In this document: positions 7,477 through 14,375 of the stretch, piece by piece
Position numbering within the stretch: the first letter of the stretch is position 1
How the letters are laid out: every line of letters starts with the position of its first letter
Source of the DNA: Firmicutes bacterium UBA4975
GTDB lineage: Bacteria; Bacillota; Proteinivoracia; UBA4975
Length of the DNA: 15,627 bases
Assembly: GCA_002397155.1 (NCBI GenBank)
Contig: DGZR01000087.1
Location: forward strand, 1-15,627
Direction: 5' to 3'
Program-made: the position numbers and the translations under genes
Notes under the pieces: model-generated
Told to the model about the DNA's origin: nothing
Database searches by the model: none
Seen by the model: only the letters and a program-made list of their open reading frames with translations

Positions 7477-8319
7477 TTATACTAACGCGATTAACTTTTT
7501 TCCCCGCCGCCAAGAGATGAACTGGTTAAGAGCCAAAGCCAGGAGGGCCGGGACCACTCCCAGGAGCATCAGCCCCAGCCAGAGGACGAAAGGATTGGAC
7601 CCGGCCAGGGGTTGGCTGAAAAGGAAAAAAGCATAAAAGCCCCGATAGCTACCCAGGAGGAGCATGTTTGCCCCCAACGGGCCCAAGAGGCCCAAGTAGT
7701 ATGAGAAGAGGGCGGGCCGGGGTGCCCGGGCCGCTGTCCCGGCGATATAGATCAAGGACCCCGCCAAGTAGACAAGAGTAAAGCCCGAGGGCCAGGTCCA
7801 GCAACCCAGGGTCAGGGACCAGCGCCAGGCAAAGTAGTTGCAGGCATAAACCGAGAGGGCCAACGCCGCCCAAAGCCCCGGGACCAGCCGCCCCACCCGG
7901 GTCTCCGGGTCCAGCCGCGCCAAGCCCAGCCAGAGCAAGAGGGCCAGGAGGATGGGGGCCAGAGCTAGAAGAATCAGGTTGTACAGGGGGGAGACGAACA
8001 AAAGATACCGGGTCCCCTCGGTCCAGGCACCCGTGACAAACCCGGGGAGAAGGGCGCCAAGCCAGAGGAGGGGAGCGAGGACAAGACCCCGGCGCAGCAG
8101 GGCCGCCATGGACAGGGCCCCGGCGGTGACCAAGAGCAGGCAGGTGCCCCGCAAGGAGGAGATGTAACCGGCCCCCACTCCTTCTTCGGTCAAGACCGGG
8201 TTAAACCTGGCGGCAGTGTTGAGGAAAATCAGGGCAAGGGCACAGACAGCCAAAAAGATCAAAAGAGCCAGGTAAAACCTGGGCCAGGAGTCAACTTTTC
8301 TACGCAGCAAATTCTCCAC
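7477..8319 (-). CDS. Polytopic membrane protein, first gene of the ABC module
   Basis: I do not recognise this 280-residue protein. It is almost entirely hydrophobic, with about eight predicted helices (roughly 15-33, 54-74, 78-97, 108-132, 145-163, 175-197, 204-222, 244-267), short loops, a basic N-terminus and a basic tail, WRRGKKLIALV. The start is a GTG with AAGGAG 8 bases upstream. It precedes the ATPase by about 100 bases on the same strand, so it is probably co-transcribed and may be an accessory or third membrane subunit. It lacks the large extracytoplasmic domain of the two permeases. No catalytic motif was seen. It is divergent from the RecQ-family gene; the 148 bases between them contain no promoter I can name with confidence. 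Confidence 0.68.
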   Translation of the reverse strand: MENLLRRKVDSWPRFYLALLIFLAVCALALIFLNTAARFNPVLTEEGVGAGYISSLRGTCLLLVTAGALSMAALLRRGLVLAPLLWLGALLPGFVTGAWTEGTRYLLFVSPLYNLILLALAPILLALLLWLGLARLDPETRVGRLVPGLWAALALSVYACNYFAWRWSLTLGCWTWPSGFTLVYLAGSLIYIAGTAARAPRPALFSYYLGLLGPLGANMLLLGSYRGFYAFFLFSQPLAGSNPFVLWLGLMLLGVVPALLALALNQFISWRRGKKLIALV

Positions 8320-8467
8320 CCCCTATTCTCCTTATATTCGACTCAGCTTCCCTCCTTCCCTGCCCCGGCCGAGGGCAGTCTTCGTTTCAGAATTGTACCA
8401 AAAGGGCAGGAGAATGGGACCCCATTGTAGAAAGATAAAAAAAACCGAGCCCGGGGAGGAAAAAGCT

Positions 8468-11050
8468 ATGGAGAGAACAATTGCCATCATCATGCGCAAT
8501 CTACTTGGCTTTCGGGCCCGCCAGGCCCCTGAACTGCTCAGCAGCCCCAAACAGGTTCTGACCGGGGATTTCACCCTGCTCGCCGCAGCTCCTCCCAGGG
8601 AATTGGGCTTTTTCCTCCCGCCGGGTTCCGGCCTGGGCCAAACCCTGGCCGATCTTTGCGCCCTCTACGGCGCCCTTCGCTACTTTTACACCGGTGAAGT
8701 TATCCGTGTCTATCTGAACCGGCCCCCCGCCCGGGACCTGCCCTGGCTGGAGTACCGCCCCCTGGAGGACCCAAAAAAGGCCATCTCCCTCAACCCCGAC
8801 GGCTCCCTGGCCTGTTTTCTCCCCGACTTGGCGCCGGGCCTCTGTACTGCCTTTTCCCCAAAGGAGTACTTTATTACCCCCCAGCTCGCTTCCTGGCTGG
8901 CGGCCCGGGTCTGGAACTTTCCCACCCTCCGCCCGGGCCAGTACCAAGTCATTGAGCGCCTTTGCCGGGGCAAGAACACCCTGGCCATCATGCCCACCGG
9001 TGCGGGCAAATCCCTGTGTTTCCAACTGCCGGCCATGTTATTTCCCGGCCTTACCCTGGTGGTCAGCCCCCTGAAATCCCTGATGCGGGACCAGTACACC
9101 AACCTGGTAGGGGCCGGCATCCGGGGTGCCGATTTCATCGACAGCTCCAAGAGCCCCGAAGAAAAGGGACGGGTGCTGGAAAAGCTCCGCGGAGGCCAGA
9201 TCAAGCTCCTCTACCTTTCTCCCGAGCGCCTGCAGATTGAGAGCTTTCAGCAGGAGATGGCCCAGGCTCTAGAATCATGGCCAGTCAGCCTGTTTGCCAT
9301 CGACGAGGCCCACTGCATCTCGGAATGGGGCCATGATTTCCGCCCCTCCTACCTGCGTCTCAGCCGCTTTATCGCCCAGCTAGAGGGCCCTCCCGTCTGT
9401 GCTCTCACCGCCACCGCCTCTCGTTACGTGCGCCAGGACATCCTCACCTTGCTGGGCTTGAACAACCAGGACCTAGTAACCCCGGGCAGCCTGGACCGCA
9501 AAGAAATCAGCCTGCAGGTGCGCTTGCTCGCCCCCGATGAAGATTTCCAGCCTGCCTTGCTCGCCTTGATCGAAGAAGAAGTACCCCGGGTCCTGAACCG
9601 CAGCTTGGCTGAAGTGCACCGGCAGGGGGCGGGCCTGATTTTCACCCCCTACGCCGCCCCCCGGGGCAGGTTCACCAAGCCCCTGGGCAGCGAAGCCATA
9701 TCCGGCTACCTCCAGGAGCAGGGCCTGGAGTGCAAACACTACCATGCCCAGCTCCCCGACTCTCTGCGCATCGCCATTCAGGATGAATTCAAAGAGAACT
9801 CCTTCCCCCTCCTGGTAGCCACCAAGGGGTACGGCATGGGAATCGATAAAGAGAATATAGATTATGTCATCCACCTCTCTTCGCCGGGGTCCCTGGAAGC
9901 CTATTACCAAGAGGCGGGTCGAGGGGGAAGGGACGGGGAACACGCCCATTCGGCCATCCTCGCCCGTCCCCGCTTGGAAAAATGCCAGCAGGCTTACCCT
10001 GCCCTGCCCGGCTGCAGCCGGGGCTGGCAGTGCGAATTTACCGGCGGTGAAAAATGCAGCTACGGCATCCAGGCGGGGCTGTTGGCCCTGGAATACCCGA
10101 CGGAACAGGAGACCCTCAAGCACTTTACCGGGTTTCTAAAAAAGCTGGCCGGCCAGGCTCGGGGCGAAAGACACTTCCGCTATGTCTGCCCTTCCCGGCA
10201 GGCTTCCCGTCAGCAAAAATACCTCTACTACCTGGAAGTCCTGGGGGCCGTCAGCGAATACCGGGTCCTGGAGTACCGCCGCATTGACGACTCCCAATTT
10301 GACCTGCTCCTGGCAGTCGAACTGGCGGCGGCGGACAGCCTGGACAACCACTACTGGCTGGCCGGTAAAGTGGCGGAGAGGATCGAGACTTATAAAGCCC
10401 AGAAGCTGAATATGCTGGACACCGTCCAGATGTACATAAAGACCGACACCTGCCGGCGCCGTTTCCTCATGCAATATTTTGGCGATGCCGCCCCCTATGA
10501 GCGCTGTAATTTTTGCGACAGTGAGGGCATCTCCCCGGAAGCGGCTCCCCGGGGGATCCGCTCGGCCCACCTGGGCCGCAGCCTGGGCTATCTGGACAGG
10601 GCTCTGGTCGACCAAGACCTGGACCGAGCCTTGGCCCTCTTAGCCCGGCCGGACAGCGTAGATATTGCCGAGGACATCCTCGTCCGCTCCCTGCGGGAAT
10701 TGGAAGACCGGCCCTACAATCCGGCCGCTCTCTTTTTAGCCGGTCTTTTATCCTGGAAAAGCCCCGACACCCGGGCCTCGGGACGGCGCAATTTGGAAGG
10801 GGCGATCGAAGAAGCCCTGGTCCGCTCGCCCCAGCTCATTCCCTCTATGCTGGCCCAGCTCTCCGATCCAGATAGCATCAACGCTCTGGCCTTAAAATAC
10901 CTCGATCGGCTGGAGTATCCCCTGGTGCGGGAACTGGCCGCCGCCTTGGAACCGCCGGACCGGTATCCCCACATCCATTTAACCCTGCTGCTGCCCCGGC
11001 TGCTGCAGGTAAACCAAGCCCTGATGGAGGTGCCCACCGATGATCGATGA
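8468..11050 (+). CDS. RecQ-family ATP-dependent DNA helicase with extended, rearranged architecture
   Basis: An 860-residue superfamily 2 helicase. An unrecognised domain fills residues 1-145. RecQ motifs follow: motif 0 LRPGQ (154-158), Walker A MPTGAGKS (175-182), SPLKSLMRDQ, the DEAH box at 279-282 continuing CISEWGHDFRPSY, ALTATAS, VATKGYGMGIDK, and QEAGRGGRDG (481-490). A four-Cys cluster (506, 516, 522, 530) and a possible winged helix (about 582-620) come next, and only then the RecQ zinc-type segment with KLNML (646), CRRRFLMQYFGD (Cys662) and CNFC (680, 683). The usual fourth zinc Cys is Glu686. Residues 700-860 are helical and repeat-like; no HRDC domain is visible. The ATG at 8468 follows GGGAGG; an earlier in-frame TTG at 8393 lacks a site. 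It overlaps the next gene by 11 bases. DNA unwinding is well supported; the biological role is not. Confidence 0.9.
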   Translation: MERTIAIIMRNLLGFRARQAPELLSSPKQVLTGDFTLLAAAPPRELGFFLPPGSGLGQTLADLCALYGALRYFYTGEVIRVYLNRPPARDLPWLEYRPLEDPKKAISLNPDGSLACFLPDLAPGLCTAFSPKEYFITPQLASWLAARVWNFPTLRPGQYQVIERLCRGKNTLAIMPTGAGKSLCFQLPAMLFPGLTLVVSPLKSLMRDQYTNLVGAGIRGADFIDSSKSPEEKGRVLEKLRGGQIKLLYLSPERLQIESFQQEMAQALESWPVSLFAIDEAHCISEWGHDFRPSYLRLSRFIAQLEGPPVCALTATASRYVRQDILTLLGLNNQDLVTPGSLDRKEISLQVRLLAPDEDFQPALLALIEEEVPRVLNRSLAEVHRQGAGLIFTPYAAPRGRFTKPLGSEAISGYLQEQGLECKHYHAQLPDSLRIAIQDEFKENSFPLLVATKGYGMGIDKENIDYVIHLSSPGSLEAYYQEAGRGGRDGEHAHSAILARPRLEKCQQAYPALPGCSRGWQCEFTGGEKCSYGIQAGLLALEYPTEQETLKHFTGFLKKLAGQARGERHFRYVCPSRQASRQQKYLYYLEVLGAVSEYRVLEYRRIDDSQFDLLLAVELAAADSLDNHYWLAGKVAERIETYKAQKLNMLDTVQMYIKTDTCRRRFLMQYFGDAAPYERCNFCDSEGISPEAAPRGIRSAHLGRSLGYLDRALVDQDLDRALALLARPDSVDIAEDILVRSLRELEDRPYNPAALFLAGLLSWKSPDTRASGRRNLEGAIEEALVRSPQLIPSMLAQLSDPDSINALALKYLDRLEYPLVRELAAALEPPDRYPHIHLTLLLPRLLQVNQALMEVPTDDR

Positions 11051-11618
11051 AAAGGGAACCGCCCTTTACCTGCAGGTAGAGCAGGCCCTCAAAGACTTTC
11101 AAACCGGTGTCGCCCGTTTAAAAAGCCAGCAAGCAGAAACAGAGGAGCTGCTGGCCAAGGGGGACGCCGCCCTGGAAACCCTGGTCCGCCAAGTAACCGC
11201 CGTCGAACTGGTCGAAAGAGAAGTTCAATCCTGCCTGGATCAACTGGAAAAGCAGGGCCGGGCTCTGGCCGAAGAAAATGACCGCTTTGCCGACTGGGTC
11301 GAGGACCAGTTGGGCCAAGCCCGGCAAAGCCTGGAGAAGGTTGCCCAAGGTCTTAGAACAGAGATGCATTTCCGCCGACGGGAGCTGGAAGGAACGGTGA
11401 CGGACCATTTAGGCAGAGCCGGGGCAAGAATGGATGGCCTGGAGAGGGACCTGCTCGCTCTTGCCGCCTCAGTCCGGGGGTTAAAGGAGCTGGAGAACAA
11501 AATCTGCCTCCTTGAAGCTTGGGCCGGGCGACAGAGAACCCTGGAACGGAGGCAGAAATACCTGGCCTGGGCTTACGCCTTGCTGCTAACCTTGTTCCTC
11601 GCCGCCCAGCTCTTTTAG
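11040..11618 (+). CDS. Coiled-coil protein with C-terminal membrane anchor
   Basis: I do not recognise a family for this 192-residue protein. Residues 1-170 are almost all charged and heptad-like, rich in Glu, Gln, Leu, Arg and Ala with no proline, consistent with a long coiled coil. Residues 174-192 (YLAWAYALLLTLFLAAQLF) form a single hydrophobic segment at the very end, with basic residues just before it, so the coil should face the cytoplasm with the tail in the membrane. There is no signal peptide. The ATG lies inside the end of the helicase gene, 11 bases overlapping, and its GGAGG lies 9 bases upstream within helicase codons. The pair is therefore probably co-translated. I infer a tether or oligomerisation partner for the helicase; no sequence motif proves it. 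The stop abuts the metG stop on the other strand. Confidence 0.78.
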   Translation: MIDEKGTALYLQVEQALKDFQTGVARLKSQQAETEELLAKGDAALETLVRQVTAVELVEREVQSCLDQLEKQGRALAEENDRFADWVEDQLGQARQSLEKVAQGLRTEMHFRRRELEGTVTDHLGRAGARMDGLERDLLALAASVRGLKELENKICLLEAWAGRQRTLERRQKYLAWAYALLLTLFLAAQLF

Positions 11619-13265
11619 TTACTTGCCCAGCCGGGATATTTCCCGAGAGATCACCGACCGGTCCAAGCTGGGAAAGAGTATTTCAGGCTTGGCCACCGGC
11701 CCCCCGGCCGTCACCTCTTGCCACTGCCAGGTGGGCTGGGCTAGTGCAAAAGCCCGAACTATCTCAGCCGAGGCGAAGGGTAAAAACGGGGCGGTAAGGA
11801 CGGCCAGATTGGCGATGGCCCGAAGGCAGACACCAATTGTCCCGGCGCAGGCCTCTTTTGCAGTTTTCACCGTCTGCCAGGGCGCCTGGCTGTCAAAATA
11901 CCGGTTACAGGCACGAATCTGTTCAAAAATCAGTTTGAGGGCCTCCTTCAGATGCCCCGCCTCCACCAGGGCGCCTGCCTGGCCGTAGAGGGCCTCAATG
12001 TTGGCCAGCAGCTCTTTTCCCTCTTCATTGCCGCCCTGGGGGAAAATGCCGTCAAAATACCGGTGGACAAAGGTCAAGGTGCGGTTGACCAGATTACCCC
12101 ACGCCCCCGCCAGCTCGCCGTTATTGCGCTCGACATACTCTCGCCAGGAAAAATCCCCGTCCCTGGCTTCGGGGCTGTTGACGGTAAGAAAGTAGCGCAG
12201 GGAATCGGCGCTATAGTTTTCCAAGAAGTCGGGGATCCACACCGCCCAGTTCTTGCTGGTCGAGAGCTTTTTCCCTTCGATATTTAAAAACTCGCTGGAG
12301 ATAACCCGGTCGGGCAGATTCCACTCTCCCCCCAAGGCCAGGAGCAAGCCCGGCAGGATCACGGTGTGAAAAGGTATGTTGTCCTTGCCGTGGACATAGT
12401 AGCTGGTAGCGTCTTTACCCCAAAAGGCTTTCCAGGCCTCGGGCCTGCCATTTTCCGCCGCCCAGCGCCGGCTGGTGGACAGGTAGCCCAGCACCGCCTC
12501 AAACCAGACATACACCCGCTTGCCCTCGTAGCCCTCGATGGGCAGGGGAACCCCCCAATCGATGTCCCGGCTTATGGCCCGGTCCAAGAGGCCCTCTCTC
12601 AGGTAGCGACGCGTGGTTTCCCGGGCGTTCAACCGCCACTTGCCCTCCTTTTCCTCCACCATCGCCGCGATTTTTTCTTGGAGGGCCGACAGTTTAAAGT
12701 AGAGATGCCGGGTAGATCTCAGCCTGGGCCCGTGGCCGCAGAGCTTACAGTGAAGTTCGGTCAAGTCGCTGGGGTCCAAGAGGCGGCCGCAGCTATCACA
12801 CTGGTCCCCCCGGGCATCCTTGGCGCCGCAGTGGGGACAGACCCCTTCGACATACCGGTCGGGCAGAAACTTTTGGCAGTGGTCGCACCAGTACTGTTCC
12901 ACTTCTTTCGGGTAGAGCCAGCCCTCCCCGTACAGGCGGCGGATAATTTCTTGGACCTGCTCCTGATGTTCCCGATCGTAGGTGGCCGTGTAGCGGTCAT
13001 AGCTGAAACCCAAACGGGCAAAGCTGTCGACAAATTCCTGGTGGTAGCGGCGGGCCACTTCTCCCGGTGAGAGCCCGTCCTGGGCGGCCTTTACGGTAAT
13101 CGGGGTGCCATGGCAGTCGCTGCCGGAAACAAAGAGCACTTCATCGCCCCGCAGACGAAAGTAGCGGGCAAGGATGTCCGCCGGCAGCAGGGCGGCAGTA
13201 TGGCCCAGGTGCAGGGAGCCGTTAGCATAGGGCCAAGCGCTGCAAATCAGGATTTTTCTGGACAA
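11619..13265 (-). CDS. metG: Methionyl-tRNA synthetase, type 1
   Basis: Charges tRNA-Met with methionine. The class I HIGH motif appears as HLGH at 19-22 within SAWPYANGSLHLGH, and the KMSKS loop as KLSTSK. The connective insert carries four CxxC pairs (CDHC, CPHC, CDSC, CKLC), the double zinc knuckle of type 1 MetRS. The anticodon-binding helical domain follows. At 548 residues the enzyme ends there and lacks the C-terminal tRNA-binding domain found in many longer homologues. The start is set at the TTG 13265: AGGAGG sits 9 bases upstream and the protein begins SRKILICSAWPYANG. The longer reading begins with a GTG that lies inside that ribosome binding site and cannot be used. The gene is preceded by a Met T-box and its own promoter, so it should be induced by uncharged tRNA-Met. 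Confidence 0.96.
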   Translation of the reverse strand: MSRKILICSAWPYANGSLHLGHTAALLPADILARYFRLRGDEVLFVSGSDCHGTPITVKAAQDGLSPGEVARRYHQEFVDSFARLGFSYDRYTATYDREHQEQVQEIIRRLYGEGWLYPKEVEQYWCDHCQKFLPDRYVEGVCPHCGAKDARGDQCDSCGRLLDPSDLTELHCKLCGHGPRLRSTRHLYFKLSALQEKIAAMVEEKEGKWRLNARETTRRYLREGLLDRAISRDIDWGVPLPIEGYEGKRVYVWFEAVLGYLSTSRRWAAENGRPEAWKAFWGKDATSYYVHGKDNIPFHTVILPGLLLALGGEWNLPDRVISSEFLNIEGKKLSTSKNWAVWIPDFLENYSADSLRYFLTVNSPEARDGDFSWREYVERNNGELAGAWGNLVNRTLTFVHRYFDGIFPQGGNEEGKELLANIEALYGQAGALVEAGHLKEALKLIFEQIRACNRYFDSQAPWQTVKTAKEACAGTIGVCLRAIANLAVLTAPFLPFASAEIVRAFALAQPTWQWQEVTAGGPVAKPEILFPSLDRSVISREISRLGK

Positions 13266-13286
13266 GAAGAACACCTCCTAAAAGTC

Positions 13287-13320
13287 ATGCCCGTTCCGGC
13301 CATTCGGCCGGGACGGGCAT
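13287..13320 (-). terminator. Terminator of the metG T-box
   Basis: A 15-bp stem (13320-13306 with 13301-13287) with one C-A mismatch and a GAAU loop lies just after the T-box core. The tail is GACTTTTA, only four T, running straight into the AGGAGG of metG. Transcription attenuation is the standard mode in Bacillota; the short U-tract and the nearby ribosome binding site leave room for a contribution from translation. Confidence 0.75.
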
Positions 13321-13519
13321 TATTCCCGCGGTACCACCCCGCATTGCCGCAGTTTGCGGCCTCTTGACACGCTTTAACGGGCGCTACCGTCGGCCTCGCC
13401 CCTGGGGCCAAGGCCGCAAAGCTCCGGGACCATGTTCAAACGGGTTCCCCTTGCCGGTTCCCACCCTCCCGGCTCTCTGGTCAGCAGGTTCCCGCCTTAC
13501 TCTTCCCATCATTGCAGTA
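13287..13519 (-). ncRNA. T-box leader, methionine-specific
   Basis: Read on the minus strand, the leader shows the conserved T-box parts in order. AGUA is at 13501-13498. AGAGAGCC is at 13478-13471. The specifier loop is GAAC followed by the AUG codon at 13433-13431. The T-box core GGGGTGGTACCGCG is at 13340-13327, where the ACCA end of uncharged tRNA binds. Last comes the terminator hairpin. An AUG specifier directly upstream of metG makes the amino acid assignment firm. Uncharged tRNA-Met should stabilise the antiterminator and allow metG expression. Confidence 0.95.
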
Positions 13520-13525
13520 TGGCTA

Positions 13526-13555
13526 ATTATATATGGCTTTTGCCGAAAATGTCAA
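13526..13555 (-). promoter_or_regulatory. SigA-type promoter of the metG T-box transcript
   Basis: On the minus strand a perfect TTGACA (13555-13550) and a perfect TATAAT (13531-13526) are 18 bases apart. The start of transcription would fall near 13519, just ahead of the T-box AGUA element. Confidence 0.88.
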
Positions 13556-13559
13556 ATAT

Positions 13560-13589
13560 CCCGGGAAAAGGGTGTCCCCTCATCCCGGG
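13560..13589. other. Inverted repeat between the 45-aa gene and the metG promoter
   Basis: CCCGGGA (13560-13566) and TCCCGGG (13583-13589) form a 7-bp stem, with a small GGG-TGT-CCC inside. It lies 23 bases after the stop of the 45-residue gene and 5 bases before the -35 of the T-box promoter. There is no proper T-run, so it is a weak terminator at best, or an operator-like palindrome. Confidence 0.35.
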
Positions 13590-13611
13590 CAAGCTCTCCC
13601 ACCAAGGGCTC

Positions 13612-13749
13612 CTATATTTTTTCTATCAGGGCCCAGACGATCGGCAGGATGTAGCGGCCCAAGAACCAGAGGATTGCCAGCAAGGCGATCAAGTAGGCGC
13701 CATTGCGGATTAAGGCGGAAACGGGCTGCTTCGGTTCGTTTTGGCTCAT
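13612..13749 (-). CDS. Small single-span membrane protein (45 aa)
   Basis: ATG at 13749 and TAG at 13614-13612 frame a 45-residue product: a polar start (MSQNEPKQPVSALIRNG), then a hydrophobic span from about Tyr19 to Trp39, then a short charged end, LIEKI. AAGGGGG lies 7 bases upstream of the ATG. It follows the repeat-protein gene by 73 bases on the same strand and may be the last member of that group. The amphipathic head with one membrane helix is typical of many small bacterial membrane proteins, but I recognise no family. The alternative is a chance frame; the codon use, ribosome binding site and clean hydrophobic span argue for a gene. Confidence 0.6.
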   Translation of the reverse strand: MSQNEPKQPVSALIRNGAYLIALLAILWFLGRYILPIVWALIEKI

Positions 13750-13822
13750 GCCCAGACCCCCTTTTTCCTAGTGTGCCACCTAGAGAACACCCCTATGCAA
13801 CTCTCCTGCGGTTTTTTGAGGC

Positions 13823-14314
13823 CTAGCCCGAGTGATGGTGGCTGTGCCGGTTTTCCGTCTCCTGGTAGTAATAGTAAGTGAGAACGGCAATCAGAGCCGC
13901 CAGGAGGGGGTCCCCCTCGTCTGTTTCTATATTGACGTCGTGACCGAAAACTACTCCTCCCAACCGGCCCCGGAGCTGGCCCTGGGCAACCAAGAGGTCG
14001 GCGGAAAATCCGATGACCTCACCCCCCACCCGTCCCCCTATTTTCAGGCCGTCTGTTTCTAAAAATAGATCCTTGCCGGCGATGGCCCCGCCCAAGCGGC
14101 CCTGGAGGGTGTTGTCTCTCCGGGCCAGAACCACATCCTTGCCAAAGACGAGCCCCCCCAGACGCCCGATGATCCGAGAACTGTCATACTCCAGCCGAAT
14201 ATCCCCCCCCCGGAGAAGACCGCCAATCCTACCGGCAATCACCCCGTCAGCGACTGTGCAATATACGGAAAAACCTCCGATGGCGCCGCCGACGCGGCCG
14301 GAAATTGAGCTCAT
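13823..14314 (-). CDS. GR-GG 22-residue repeat protein
   Basis: An unrecognised 163-residue protein. Arginines at 7, 29, 51, 73, 95 and 117 each begin an R-(V/I/L)-G-G motif, so the spacing is exactly 22 residues six times. Within most repeats the pattern continues with Gly at +7, Asp near +9, alternating hydrophobic residues and a closing Gly. Regular alternation with fixed glycine turns is what a beta-solenoid looks like; bactofilin-like cytoskeletal folds are the nearest analogy I can name, but without motif identity. After the repeats come a hydrophobic stretch (LLAALIAVLTYYYY) and a His-rich tail ending HSHHHSG. There is no signal peptide. The ATG has GGAGGT 8 bases upstream. It follows the 192-aa membrane gene by 61 bases and probably shares its transcript. 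Confidence 0.8.
   Translation of the reverse strand: MSSISGRVGGAIGGFSVYCTVADGVIAGRIGGLLRGGDIRLEYDSSRIIGRLGGLVFGKDVVLARRDNTLQGRLGGAIAGKDLFLETDGLKIGGRVGGEVIGFSADLLVAQGQLRGRLGGVVFGHDVNIETDEGDPLLAALIAVLTYYYYQETENRHSHHHSG
13904..14299 (-). repeat. Six tandem 66-bp (22-codon) units
   Basis: Six consecutive 22-codon units covering residues 6-137 of the repeat protein, in register with no insertion or deletion. The DNA of the units has diverged, so the repeat is conserved at protein level only. Unit five is the least regular: its Asp falls two positions late. Confidence 0.8.
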
Positions 14315-14375
14315 TTTTGTGACCTCCGATCAAGCTCGAGGATTTGCGAGGGGCTCCGGGGTTTGGGCGCATAGA

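Noticed and set aside
8360..8381. Hairpin CTGCCC/GGGCAG in the divergent region ahead of the helicase
   Set aside because: The stem is only 6 bp, no T-run follows in either direction, and no promoter could be aligned with it.
8468..11618. Helicase pair as part of a known Dpd DNA-modification or other named defence cluster
   Set aside because: Dpd clusters include a RecQ-like helicase, but no queuosine-like modification genes, nuclease or other partners occur in the window. The assignment would be a guess.
13266..13274. GTG start for metG
   Set aside because: The GTG is part of the AGGAGGTG ribosome binding site itself.
13364..13826. Several plus-strand open frames over the T-box region
   Set aside because: They cover a leftward T-box, its promoter and the 45-residue gene and have no coding signs of their own.
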